Assembly (NCBI GenBank): GCA_024681875.1
Contig: JAILAA010000153.1
Span: 22,881-86,880, forward strand
Length of the DNA: 64,000 nt
From: Prevotella sp.
GTDB lineage: Bacteria; Bacteroidota; Bacteroidia; Bacteroidales; Bacteroidaceae
Direction: 5' to 3'
A model generated the notes under the pieces. The model saw only the letters and a list, made by a program, of their open reading frames with translations. It ran no database searches and was not told where the DNA came from. Position 1 is the first letter of the stretch. Every line of letters begins with the position of its first letter. The position numbers were made by a program, and so were the translations under genes. This document shows positions 1 to 8,871 of the stretch, piece after piece.

Positions 1-134
1 CAAGTGCCGAAGGGATATGTGCGATGGGCACAGGTGAGGCTGTCGTGGTGCAGGCGCTCGCCGCTACTGGTCTTGCGCCCCGTAGCGCGCTTGCCATAGT
101 AGGAGGCGATGCCTTTTTGAGATTGAGAGAATGA
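1..134 (+). CDS. C-terminal end of an unidentified protein (5' cut by window)
   Basis: An open frame enters from the left edge (first whole codon at base 3) and stops with TGA at 132-134. The 43 visible residues are Ala- and Gly-rich, contain [16 protein letters not shown], and end [10 protein letters not shown]. Base use resembles the neighbouring genes, so this is probably a real C-terminus. I do not recognise the family and assign no function. It converges on gdhA. Confidence 0.45.
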   Translation, partial: SAEGICAMGTGEAVVVQALAATGLAPRSALAIVGGDAFLRLRE

Positions 135-262
135 GAAAATGAGAAAATGAGAAATGAACAGCACCAATACAGTCAGGCGTCTGAACAAGGTAACGTGTCT
201 TACCCAATATCTGAAAATTACCCAATCTCTCATCCTCTCAATTTCTCATTCTCTCATTCTCT
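126..262. repeat. Imperfect inverted array of AAATGAG-type words between convergent genes
   Basis: Bases 126-155 repeat words of the type GAGAATGAGAAAATGAG. Bases 226-262 carry the opposite strand of the same words (CTCATTCTCTCATTCTCT). The arms could pair imperfectly into a long stem between the convergent unidentified gene and gdhA, so the array may act as a two-way terminator. Otherwise it is one of the short-word repeat tracts seen at many junctions in this window. Confidence 0.5.
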
Positions 263-1601
263 ATACAATGCCTTGGGCTAACATTGCTTTAGCCACCTTC
301 ATGAAGCCTGCCACGTTGGCACCCTTCACATAGTTGACATAGCCTGAAGGCTCCTTGCCATACTTCACGCACTGCTGGTGGATGCCAGCCATGATCTGGT
401 GAAGACGCTGATCGACCTCCTCGGCCGTCCAAGACATACGCATGGAGTTCTGCGTCATCTCAAGACCTGAAGTAGCCACGCCACCAGCGTTCACAGCCTT
501 GCCAGGGGCAAAGAGCTGTCCGGCAGCAATGAACTTGTTCACAGCCTCGGCGGTACAGCCCATGTTCGACACCTCGGCTACGCACAGCGGTTTGTTGGCG
601 AGGATACGGTCGGCATCTTCTCCGTTCAGCTCGTTCTGCGTGGCGCAGGGCAGATAGATGTCTGCCTTCTGCTCCCAAGGCTTGCGTCCCTCAAAGAAGG
701 TGGCGCCGTCGAAGTCCTCGGCGTAGGGTGCGCAGACGTCGTTGCCCGAAGCGCGCAGCTCCAGCAGATAGTCAATCTTCTGGGCATCAAGGCCGGCAGG
801 GTCGTAGATATAGCCGTCAGGGCCACTGATGGTGATGACCTTCGCACCCAGCTCGGTAGCCTTCTTCGCAGCGCCCCAAGCCACATTGCCGAAGCCGGAG
901 AGAGCCACTGTCTTGCCCTTGATATCCAGTCCGTGTGTCTCCATCATGTGGTGGACGAAATAGAGGGCACCGTAGCCTGTTGCCTCGGGACGCAAGATGC
1001 TGCCACCCCACTCCATGCCCTTGCCAGTGAGCGTGGCTCCGTGGAACTGGGAGGTAAGTTTCTTATACATGCCGAAGAGATAGCCTATCTCACGTCCGCC
1101 CACACCGATGTCGCCGGCAGGCACATCCATGTCGGGACCGATGACCTTGTAGAGCTCCATCATAAAGGCCTGACAGAAACGCATAATCTCGCCCTCGCTC
1201 TTGCCACGCGGTGCAAAGTCGGAACCGCCCTTGCCACCGCCCATGGGCAACGTGGTGAGGGCATTCTTGAACGTCTGCTCGAAACCGAGGAACTTCAAGA
1301 TGGAGAGGTTGACAGAGGGATGGAAGCGCAGACCACCCTTGTAGGGGCCGATGGCACTGTTGAACTGCACGCGGTAGCCGATGTTCACCTGCACCTCGCC
1401 CTTGTCGTCAATCCAGGGCACTCGGAACGTGGTGATGCGCTCGGGCTCTACGATGCGCTCGATGATCTTTGCCTTTTCAAACTCAGGATGCTGATTGTAG
1501 ACATCCTTGATACTTTCCAAGACTTCACGCACAGCCTGTAGGAATTCCATTTCGCCGGGGTGCTTGCGCTCCAGCTGTTGCATGATTTTCTCAACTTCCA
1601 T
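261..1601 (-). CDS. gdhA: NADP-type glutamate dehydrogenase
   Basis: Cytoplasmic enzyme interconverting 2-oxoglutarate plus ammonium and glutamate with a nicotinamide cofactor. This is the main ammonium-assimilation route in many Bacteroidales. The 446-residue length is normal for the hexameric class. The substrate-site segment GPYKGGLRFHPSVN is at about 85-98, the catalytic-lysine segment PMGGGKGGSD at 119-128 (K124 likely) and the conserved Asp segment PAGDIGVGGREIG at 161-173. A Rossmann turn, SGFGNVAWGAA, lies at 235-245. The ATG at 1601 fits the family N-terminus. It starts 37 bases after the upstream SusD gene on the same strand, with no clear TAnnTTTG promoter between them (nearest match TAACTTTA). 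It may therefore be read from the SusCD/fasciclin operon. NADP preference is inferred from family resemblance. Confidence 0.96.
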   Translation of the reverse strand: MEVEKIMQQLERKHPGEMEFLQAVREVLESIKDVYNQHPEFEKAKIIERIVEPERITTFRVPWIDDKGEVQVNIGYRVQFNSAIGPYKGGLRFHPSVNLSILKFLGFEQTFKNALTTLPMGGGKGGSDFAPRGKSEGEIMRFCQAFMMELYKVIGPDMDVPAGDIGVGGREIGYLFGMYKKLTSQFHGATLTGKGMEWGGSILRPEATGYGALYFVHHMMETHGLDIKGKTVALSGFGNVAWGAAKKATELGAKVITISGPDGYIYDPAGLDAQKIDYLLELRASGNDVCAPYAEDFDGATFFEGRKPWEQKADIYLPCATQNELNGEDADRILANKPLCVAEVSNMGCTAEAVNKFIAAGQLFAPGKAVNAGGVATSGLEMTQNSMRMSWTAEEVDQRLHQIMAGIHQQCVKYGKEPSGYVNYVKGANVAGFMKVAKAMLAQGIV

Positions 1602-1638
1602 AGTGTTTTAGTTTTAAAGTTATTAGGTTAACATGGGT

Positions 1639-3507
1639 TTAGAACCCTATCTTGCCATTCCAATGCAGGAACCAGGTGCTGCGGTCGGTGAAGTCGGTCT
1701 TCACTTCGCCCTGCACCTCGCCTCTCTTCGCCTCGCCCCGACGCGCAAAGACATGCTGTGCCATGAAGGCGGCAGGATTGTCCTGACGCATGGCAAAGCG
1801 CATGAGGTCGTAGTAGCGAGTACCCTCGAAGGCCAGTTCCAAGGCTTCCTCGTTGAGCAGGAGGCTGTCAACCACGGCCTGCTGTTCGGCCACGAGCTGT
1901 TGACGCTTCTGCAAATCAGGCTCGATGGTGTCGTTAGGAAGGATATAGTGGGGATTCTCAGGTGTCCAGCCAGAGCCGCGTGTATGGATGCCTAACTGGT
2001 AATCTTCATATGTAATAGCTGCAATGTACTGAGTGATGAGGGTCTCATGATAATGTTGGTCATCGAAGTTAAACTGCTTCAGGAAGAGCGTGTCTGCACC
2101 GTCTTCCGTCACATGATAAGGTATAACATCTTTCTGGATGTTCTTGTTGGTAAGGCCTCTCGATAGGATGAGGAAGGCCATACGGGGGAATCCAGCTCCG
2201 TTGAGGGCCTCGGCCAGATGGAGGTAGACCGTCATGCAACGATAGATGGTGACGTTGTTTGAGAGGTGCTTACGTATGCCCTTCATCCTGATGCGTTCCT
2301 CGGTATAGGGGTCATATTCACTGCTCTCACGGTAGACACTGCTCAGTCGCAAATCGCCCGACTGGTAATCGGTCAGGCCTTTGGGCGCAATGGTGAAGCT
2401 CTTGCCGATGGTTGACGGCAGGCAATAGTCCTGTGCCTCGGAGATGTCGAAGATGCGCTTCGATGCCTCGATACTGACTTTGTAGTTGTTATCGCTGTTG
2501 GCATAGAACAGGTTGTAGAGCTGGCTATAGGCACCATCGGCAGGCGAAGAATTTCCTGGGATGATGGTAATGGGCGCATCGTTGTAGGAGAGCTCGAGCA
2601 AGTTGGTTGGAACGTTGAACGTAGTCGTTCCCGGATCCCACATGTTACAAAAGCTACCAGTAGCATAAGCAGCATCCTGGCCATTACGCTTGCTAATGAA
2701 CTGGAAATAGTTAAGGGCGGCCTGCCTATAGTCGCTGACACTGCCCGTGACAGAAGCGCGCCAGAGATAGAGCTCGCCCCTCAGCAGGCTGAGAGGAAAG
2801 AAAAGCAGCTCAGTGCTTTTCACATTTCTGAGGCCATTGACATAATCTTTATTGAGGGGATAGCTGTTGTTGTAGGCAACGGGTATGTCGGACAGGTCGT
2901 CAAGGAAGAAAGTACAGATTTCTTCAATGTCTGCCATACGGCCTTTCTCGGCAGCCTCAGCGGCCTCTCGGTTGAGCAGCGGCGTAGTGAACAAGGGCAC
3001 ACGCCCATAGTTGAGGGCGAGCTGCAGATAAGTCCAGGCTCGTATGGCCTTCACGGCAGCGTATTCGGCCATAAAGGTAGGCACTATAGATGAGCCTGTG
3101 CGCATGGAGGTATCGACATGGGCCACAAAATAATTACAGTTGTTGATAATGGCGTAGTAGTCTGACGGCTGGTTATAGCGATTGTCATCGCCGACGTTGA
3201 AGTTAGCGACGTCGCGCAGGTCGCTGTTGGCCTGAAGGGTTAAGTCCACCAGGTCGCCACGCACCTCGCCCAAGAGTACAGTGCGGTCAGCTATGGTCTG
3301 CAGCTTGCCGAGGATGCCCACCACCGAGTAGGCTGTGTCGGCAGGATTCTTCAGGTGTTCCTGGTCGGCATAGAGCACGTCATTAGACTCCTGATTGAAG
3401 AAGTCGTCGCAGGAGGTGAGCGCCCACCCAAGCCCTCCCAAAGGGAGGGATGTCAAGATACCAAATATCCACTTACGAGCCGTTAATATAATATTCTTAT
3501 CCTTCAT
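1639..3507 (-). CDS. SusD-family nutrient-binding outer-membrane lipoprotein (pair 1)
   Basis: Surface lipoprotein that caps a SusC-type TonB-dependent transporter and binds its cargo. The start at 3507 (MKDKNIILTARKW) is chosen over the longer frame from 3561 because it leads straight into a signal peptide ending in lipobox LTSC, followed by DDFFNQESNDV, a typical mature SusD N-terminus. It is 622 residues; TPR-like helices with the RAWTYLQLALNYGRVPL stretch and the C-terminal ALELAFEGTRYYDLMRFA segment are SusD/RagB hallmarks. It follows its SusC partner by about 88 bases. The signal-peptide core (SLPLGGLGWAL) is encoded by a GC-rich palindromic repeat. The ligand is not predictable; no glycan enzyme lies nearby. 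Confidence 0.93.
   Translation of the reverse strand: MKDKNIILTARKWIFGILTSLPLGGLGWALTSCDDFFNQESNDVLYADQEHLKNPADTAYSVVGILGKLQTIADRTVLLGEVRGDLVDLTLQANSDLRDVANFNVGDDNRYNQPSDYYAIINNCNYFVAHVDTSMRTGSSIVPTFMAEYAAVKAIRAWTYLQLALNYGRVPLFTTPLLNREAAEAAEKGRMADIEEICTFFLDDLSDIPVAYNNSYPLNKDYVNGLRNVKSTELLFFPLSLLRGELYLWRASVTGSVSDYRQAALNYFQFISKRNGQDAAYATGSFCNMWDPGTTTFNVPTNLLELSYNDAPITIIPGNSSPADGAYSQLYNLFYANSDNNYKVSIEASKRIFDISEAQDYCLPSTIGKSFTIAPKGLTDYQSGDLRLSSVYRESSEYDPYTEERIRMKGIRKHLSNNVTIYRCMTVYLHLAEALNGAGFPRMAFLILSRGLTNKNIQKDVIPYHVTEDGADTLFLKQFNFDDQHYHETLITQYIAAITYEDYQLGIHTRGSGWTPENPHYILPNDTIEPDLQKRQQLVAEQQAVVDSLLLNEEALELAFEGTRYYDLMRFAMRQDNPAAFMAQHVFARRGEAKRGEVQGEVKTDFTDRSTWFLHWNGKIGF
3422..3451 (-). repeat. 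Palindromic GC-rich repeat inside the SusD signal-peptide codons
   Basis: This 30-base stretch contains CCCTCCC AAA GGGAGGG and a flanking CCCACCCAAG. It is an inverted-orientation relative of the intergenic element at 3561-3594. It encodes the hydrophobic core SLPLGGLGWA of the SusD lipoprotein. Confidence 0.6.
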
Positions 3508-3560
3508 AATAATGATGATACTGTGTTGAAAGTGTGTTATTCTATTACAAGTCATATCCA

Positions 3561-3594
3561 TCTCCCCTCCCTTGGGGAGGGGTTTGGGGTGGGC
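3561..3594 (+). repeat. Palindromic GC-rich repeat between susC and susD (pair 1)
   Basis: CTCCCC TCCCTT GGGGAG forms a short hairpin, followed by a GGTTTGGGGTGGG tail, ending two bases before the SusC stop codon. It is the same family as 3422-3451 in opposite orientation. It may damp transcription between susC and susD, or be a mobile-type repeat. Confidence 0.6.
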
Positions 3595-3595
3595 T

Positions 3596-6500
3596 TTACA
3601 AGTTGATTTTCACGCCAGCTACAAAGCTGCGACTGTGGCCTAAGTAGCCCACGTCTATGCCCTGGCCGATGACGCTGCTCGTCATGGCACTCTCAGGATC
3701 GCTGCCAAGGTAGCGCGTCAAAGTGAACAGGTTGTTGCCCTGAATCCAGAACTGCACCCCCTGTATGTACTCTGACTTCAATGGCAGGTCATAGCTCAGA
3801 GTGACGCTCTTCAGGCGCAGGTAGGAGCCGTCCTCAATCCAGCGGTCGCTGAAGCGGGCGTTGCCCATGGGATCCTGGAAGGTGACGCGGGGCACGTCGG
3901 TCACCTGTCCCTCCACCTGCCAGCGATGCAGCAACGATGTGCTCTGGTTCATGAAGCGGTTGCCTCCCTCTAACTGTGAGCGCATGTAGTTGTAGATGTC
4001 ATTACCCAGGGAGTAGTTGAAGCGCATGTCAAGACGCAGGCGCTTCCAGACCAGCGTGCTGTAGATATTGCCGTAGATATCGGGGTTGGGATCGCCGATG
4101 ATGGTCTGGTCGGCTTCGGTAATCATGCCGTCGCCGTTGAAATCGACAAAGTGCACATCGCCAGCCTCAAAATAATTCTTGTCGATACCATTTTCGGCCA
4201 TGTAGTAAAGGCCCTTTTCGCCAGAAAGTCCGGCAGACTGCGCCTCGGCAGTGGTTTGGAATACGCCCAGCGACTTATAGCCGTAGAAGACATTGGCAGC
4301 CTGTCCCTCCTGAGAGCGGATGGTGGCTCCATAGAGTTCGGTGTCGATGTAGTGTGTACCGTCGGCTAACTGGCTCGTGCTCTGCGGCAATTTCGTCAGG
4401 CGGTTCTTATAATGGCCGGCACTGGCGCCTACCTGCCACTGCCAGTCTTTCAGCGTCAGCACCTTGACGTTGGCTTCCACGTCGAAGCCCTCGTTCTGCA
4501 GCTCGCCGTCGTTAGACCAGTTCTGGGTTAGACCGCTGAGATAACCCAGCGACTGACGGGTGAGCAGGTTGTCGGTAGTGGAACGGAAATAATTGAGCGT
4601 CAACCCTAGGCGGTTGTCGATAAAATGTGACTCCAAGCCAATGTTCAGACGACGCGTCGTCTCCCACTTGATGCTGTTATTGCCAATACCCTCAAAGGCC
4701 AATCCTGCAACAGAGTTCTGATAGAGCGAGGAGCTGAAATAACTGCGAGCAGCGTAATAGTCAATGTCGTCGTTGCCACTGATGTCATAGCCAGCAGTCA
4801 GACGCAGATAGTCGATACCCTTGACATTGGACAGCCAAGGCTCGTTGGTGAGCACCCATGAGGCCTGCACTCCGGGGAAGATGGCCCAGGGAGCCTTCAG
4901 CAACTTGACGTCGCCACTCTCAGAGCCGAAACGCGAAGAGCCGTCCACCGTGAGGTTGGCCTGCACATAGTAGCGTCCCATATAGTTATAGTCGGCCTGT
5001 GCGTACCAGGACATGGAGTTCCAGTTCTCGTTGATGCTCTTGGCGCCCTTGCCCAACAGTTCCTTACGAATCTTTGGTGTCTTGTCGCTACCGGTGTTGT
5101 AGCCCCATTGGCGGTTGACGGTATAGTTCTCCCAGTTGATGCGGACACCGCCGAAAAGGTGCAGATGGTGGGCATCGAAGCGCTTGGTCCAGTCAATACG
5201 CGTATCACTCATCACGGAGTTCTGCTTGGATGCCAGTGAGCGCACCTCGTTGTTCACGGTAGCACCCAGACTGGATACGTAATAGTTTGGCGTACCGTCG
5301 ACGGGGATGTAGAACATCTCGTTGGTATTCACCAGTGAATAGCTGAAGTGCTCGCTGACGAATAAATTGCGGCCCAACTCGTACTTAGGTGTGATGGTGA
5401 GGTTGAGCAAGGAGTTCTCAAAGTGATTCTTATTCTCTGCATCCGACTTCTCAAGAATCGTAGCAGGGTTACCCAGCCTCCAGTTGTAGCCATTGTAACG
5501 CACCATAGCCTCCTCAAGATAGTTCTCCTGCTCAATGTCGAACATGGATGCCGAGAAGAGGCCTTTACCCTCCTCGTTATGACCATAACTATAGGGGCTC
5601 ATAAACGGACTCTTGGTATAGGCCAGGAAAGAGGGTGCAGTAGGTGTACCTTCTTCGTAGCCATCTGGAGCGCCGTCATTACGAAGGTTGCGGGTGATGT
5701 TCGAGAACGAAGCATCGAAGCGTACAGAAAGCTTGCTTCCCAAAGAGATGTCGGTATTGAAACGCACGTTCAAGCGATCCATATCATTGTTCTTCAGGGT
5801 ACTTTGCTGGTTGCTATAGCCTACAGAAAGGTTGTAGTTGGCCACGTCGTCGCCGCCCTCAACATTGATACCATAGTTCTGGGTGAAGGCGGTACGGTAG
5901 ACATAGTCCTTCCAGTCGGTGCTCTGATGGTAGAGGTCGTAATAATAGTAGTTGGGATTTTCGTTGAGGAACTTGAAGTCCTGCGTCAGCGTCTGCGTGG
6001 TCTTCAGCAATTCTGAAGCATAGCCGCGATACTCTTCATTGTTCATCACCGGCAGGAATTTGGGTTCCAGGGTGACGCCCGCTGAGAGGTTGGCAGTAAT
6101 ACGCGTGGCCATCGACTTGTTGCGGCGCGTCTGTATGAGGATGACGCCATTGGAGCCCTTGACACCATAGAGAGCGGTGCCATTACGAAGGACGGTGACC
6201 TTCTCGATGTCGGCAGGATTGATGTTCGACAGCACATCGTTGTAGAAGCCTTCATGCAGCATGGTACGTGTGTACTGCTGATCGATGATGACGCCGTCGA
6301 TAACGATGAGTGGCTGAGCATTGACGTTCAGCGAATTCAGGCCTTGCATAAACATGACCGAGCCGATGCCTGCCGTACCGCTACGGCTGATGGTGTGCAC
6401 GTAGGCTCCCATCTGGTCCTCTATCTCATCTTTGATATTGATGGCGCCGGTGTAGCGGAAGTCAGTGGCTTCCTGCGCACCGATGTTGTTAGTTCGTGCG

Positions 6501-6892
6501 GCATAGTCGCTGCGGAAAGAGGTGCCGTATAGCAATGACGTGCGCTGCTGCTCATCGCTGGAAAGCCCTTGCCGCTGAGAAGTGTAGTCGGTGGTGGTGA
6601 TGTAGAGTGAGGTGGCAAAGACAGGCACCTTCAGCTCATAGGCGCCGTCGTCGTCGGTAAGTGTACTGTAGCCGTCAATCTCGGCAGCACTCACGATGGC
6701 ACCGGCCACGGGCTGCTGTGTGGCAGCGTCAAGCACAAGACCACGTACAGTACGCGTGGGATAGTTTTTCTGTACTACGGCTTTTCTGACCGGAGTCTTC
6801 ACCTCTTCCTCTTCCATCTCATCGTCTTGAGCATGGATTGCGGCGGGCAATGCCGTCAGCAGTAGAAAGGCAAAAAGGATATATCGTCTCAT
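3596..6892 (-). CDS. SusC-family TonB-dependent outer-membrane transporter (pair 1)
   Basis: Active outer-membrane importer driven by TonB/ExbBD. The 1098 residues start with a signal peptide (MRRYILFAFLLLTALPAAIHAQ) and a short acidic stretch (DDEMEEEE). A carboxypeptidase-regulatory-like domain follows at about 47-105 (RGLVLDAATQQPVAGAIV). The plug domain at about 140-255 has QPLIVIDGVIID and KVTVLRNGTALYGVKGSNGV, both SusC signatures. The rest is beta-barrel, ending in GVKINL with a terminal hydrophobic residue. It is 33 bases after a fasciclin gene and immediately upstream of SusD pair 1. There is no STN domain, so cognate anti-sigma signalling through this pair is unlikely. The substrate is unknown. 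Confidence 0.95.
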   Translation of the reverse strand: MRRYILFAFLLLTALPAAIHAQDDEMEEEEVKTPVRKAVVQKNYPTRTVRGLVLDAATQQPVAGAIVSAAEIDGYSTLTDDDGAYELKVPVFATSLYITTTDYTSQRQGLSSDEQQRTSLLYGTSFRSDYAARTNNIGAQEATDFRYTGAINIKDEIEDQMGAYVHTISRSGTAGIGSVMFMQGLNSLNVNAQPLIVIDGVIIDQQYTRTMLHEGFYNDVLSNINPADIEKVTVLRNGTALYGVKGSNGVILIQTRRNKSMATRITANLSAGVTLEPKFLPVMNNEEYRGYASELLKTTQTLTQDFKFLNENPNYYYYDLYHQSTDWKDYVYRTAFTQNYGINVEGGDDVANYNLSVGYSNQQSTLKNNDMDRLNVRFNTDISLGSKLSVRFDASFSNITRNLRNDGAPDGYEEGTPTAPSFLAYTKSPFMSPYSYGHNEEGKGLFSASMFDIEQENYLEEAMVRYNGYNWRLGNPATILEKSDAENKNHFENSLLNLTITPKYELGRNLFVSEHFSYSLVNTNEMFYIPVDGTPNYYVSSLGATVNNEVRSLASKQNSVMSDTRIDWTKRFDAHHLHLFGGVRINWENYTVNRQWGYNTGSDKTPKIRKELLGKGAKSINENWNSMSWYAQADYNYMGRYYVQANLTVDGSSRFGSESGDVKLLKAPWAIFPGVQASWVLTNEPWLSNVKGIDYLRLTAGYDISGNDDIDYYAARSYFSSSLYQNSVAGLAFEGIGNNSIKWETTRRLNIGLESHFIDNRLGLTLNYFRSTTDNLLTRQSLGYLSGLTQNWSNDGELQNEGFDVEANVKVLTLKDWQWQVGASAGHYKNRLTKLPQSTSQLADGTHYIDTELYGATIRSQEGQAANVFYGYKSLGVFQTTAEAQSAGLSGEKGLYYMAENGIDKNYFEAGDVHFVDFNGDGMITEADQTIIGDPNPDIYGNIYSTLVWKRLRLDMRFNYSLGNDIYNYMRSQLEGGNRFMNQSTSLLHRWQVEGQVTDVPRVTFQDPMGNARFSDRWIEDGSYLRLKSVTLSYDLPLKSEYIQGVQFWIQGNNLFTLTRYLGSDPESAMTSSVIGQGIDVGYLGHSRSFVAGVKINL

Positions 6893-6925
6893 AATGTCTT
6901 ACTGTGTGATTTGTCGTGGAACATA

Positions 6926-8800
6926 TTAACGAAGCATATACCAGCTCTTATAGGCGCGGTCGTCATACTGGCCGTGCGGATAGAGCAGCACGCCGGGCTG
7001 GCCCTGTGCCGATGAAGGGATTCCCTCCCTGGCAGGAAGGGCGTCGACCAACTCCAACGTGCCATGAGGCACGAGCAGGATGCAATCGATGCGCATGGTG
7101 CGCGAAAATTTTTTGTCGATTTCCCTACTGCTGACAAACGTTTCCACCTTCAATGTCGGATGGTCGTCCGGTGAGGTAAGGCCGTAGGTGCAGTTATCGA
7201 AATGATAATTCTCTTCCACTAACAGGTAGTTAATCGAGTCGGCTGTAGTTTCTTTCGTTGGACATTCATGTGCTTTCACACCCGGACTCATAATGGTGCA
7301 TTTCACTTTTGTCGGCAGGCGCTCGGCACTGGTGGCATCACTGTCGCTGGCAAGAGCGGGAGCCATGACCAGATAGATGTCATAGCCTACATTTGAGAGT
7401 ACATTTTTCAGATAGAAAGTAATGTCATAGTTGTAGCCGCTCTCATTAGGCGAGACTTCAATGAATTCATTGTCCCACAAACGATTGTAGAACTTGTTTT
7501 CGCTAATGACATATCGTTTTTCAATGGTTGCCTGATCAACAGAATCGCCTTTTATCTGACTATACTTACGTGTCACGCCCTTGACATTGTTGTCGTTTTC
7601 TGCTTGCACGATGATGTACTGGTTGAAGGTCATGCGCTCGTCGATGTTCCACTGCGTGGCCTTGCGCACCTCGCCGTTACTGCACGGGATGACCTCGGTA
7701 TTGGCCAAAGCACCGTTCTGGCCCATCGGCTTGTAATACTGGTAGTATTCAAAGGGCTGGCCCCATAGAAGCTTGCGCATGGCATACTCTTTGGTGCAGT
7801 TCTCAGACATAGCAGAATCCTGCAGTGCCTTGTCGCTGTTGAAAGTACGACTGAAGGTGGTGCCTTCCATGATGGCCAGTCGCGTGGAGCGATAGATCAG
7901 CGAGTCGCGCTTCTCCATGTTTGCTGGATAGTTGAAGTAGGGCTCGTATTTCTCTACCAACTCTCTCCACACGTCATTGGTGGGAACGAGGAAGATGTAG
8001 GCGCTGTCTTCAACGTTCAGGTTGCCAAGTGTGGAAAACAGTCTGTTGCGCTGGATGAACACGGAATCGAGATACTGCGTCTTTCCGTCCTTGACACTGC
8101 CAGGGACACTGAGGCTGGCCATGAAGTCTTTGTAATAGAACTGTGGGTAGCTGCGCCCGCTGATAAGCGAGTCGCCACTGTAGAGGAAGGTGCGCAGGCT
8201 GTCGAGATCGGCGTCCTTGCGTATGTACTCAAAGACGTTGGACAGATACTGCAACTGGTTGTCTACAGTAAAGAGAATGCCGTTGTCACAGAGCGTGTTC
8301 TTCGTCAGCAACGAGGCGTTGCCCACGCTACCGCTGAGCAGCGGCAGCTTCTTGCCATTCATCATGCGAATAGAGTCGTTGCTACTGTCGGAGACGGAGT
8401 AGTTATAGAGCGCCACGTGATTCTGCATGAACTCTTTCATCACGGTGTTGTCTTTCTCCAACGTTCCGTTGGCCTTCTCAAGACGGTACTGACTGACGAG
8501 GTCTTGTGCCTGCTGGGCCGAGAAGTGGTCATTGGTGGGGACAAAGACGGTGAGCACCTGCGATGAGTTGAGCGTACGGTCGAAGCTGCACGCTTCTGCC
8601 ACACTGACGAAGTTGCTCAGCTGCGGGTTGGCCTTGATGGCCTGCCACAGCGTACCGTCGTAGGTTGTGCCTGAAGCTGTTACCTGACCTTCGTAATGGT
8701 CATCCCACGTGTCGGTGCAGCCAGCCAGGAATAAGGAAGCAGAAGTAAAGAGTAAAGAGAATACTCCTGCCGCCATTTTTATGTTTATCTTGTTTATCAT
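6926..8800 (-). CDS. Fasciclin-domain lipoprotein of the SusCD locus (third)
   Basis: Probable surface or periplasmic lipoprotein, 624 residues. The in-frame codon at 8809 is TTG; the ATG at 8800 (MINKINIKMAAG) is preferred because it gives a clean signal peptide ending in lipobox LAGC. Two fasciclin-like units are visible: LTVFVPTNDHF at about 90 and YIFLVPTNDVW at about 270, each followed by further helices and strands as in FAS1 domains. The C-terminal third has no motif I recognise. FAS1 domains usually mediate adhesion or ligand contact. Position directly before SusC pair 1 suggests an accessory cargo-capture subunit (inference). Confidence 0.8.
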   Translation of the reverse strand: MINKINIKMAAGVFSLLFTSASLFLAGCTDTWDDHYEGQVTASGTTYDGTLWQAIKANPQLSNFVSVAEACSFDRTLNSSQVLTVFVPTNDHFSAQQAQDLVSQYRLEKANGTLEKDNTVMKEFMQNHVALYNYSVSDSSNDSIRMMNGKKLPLLSGSVGNASLLTKNTLCDNGILFTVDNQLQYLSNVFEYIRKDADLDSLRTFLYSGDSLISGRSYPQFYYKDFMASLSVPGSVKDGKTQYLDSVFIQRNRLFSTLGNLNVEDSAYIFLVPTNDVWRELVEKYEPYFNYPANMEKRDSLIYRSTRLAIMEGTTFSRTFNSDKALQDSAMSENCTKEYAMRKLLWGQPFEYYQYYKPMGQNGALANTEVIPCSNGEVRKATQWNIDERMTFNQYIIVQAENDNNVKGVTRKYSQIKGDSVDQATIEKRYVISENKFYNRLWDNEFIEVSPNESGYNYDITFYLKNVLSNVGYDIYLVMAPALASDSDATSAERLPTKVKCTIMSPGVKAHECPTKETTADSINYLLVEENYHFDNCTYGLTSPDDHPTLKVETFVSSREIDKKFSRTMRIDCILLVPHGTLELVDALPAREGIPSSAQGQPGVLLYPHGQYDDRAYKSWYMLR

Positions 8801-8812
8801 AGCTATCAATTC

Positions 8813-8871
8813 TTAATTCATCATCAGCAAAGCCGAAAACTCATAATTCATAACTCTTAATTCATAACTCG
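8813..8871. repeat. Short-word tandem repeat tract
   Basis: Words of the type AATTCATAACTC and CTTAATTCAT recur four or more times between two fasciclin genes. This is the TA-rich relative of the other short-word tracts in this window. No promoter box is seen in it. Confidence 0.6.

Noticed and set aside
933..1541. 202-codon + strand frame within gdhA
   Set aside because: Shadow of the strongly conserved glutamate dehydrogenase frame.
1634..1646. GGGTT-TAG-AACCC dyad at the SusD stop as a terminator before gdhA
   Set aside because: The stem is only five base pairs with no T run on the - strand. Too weak to call.
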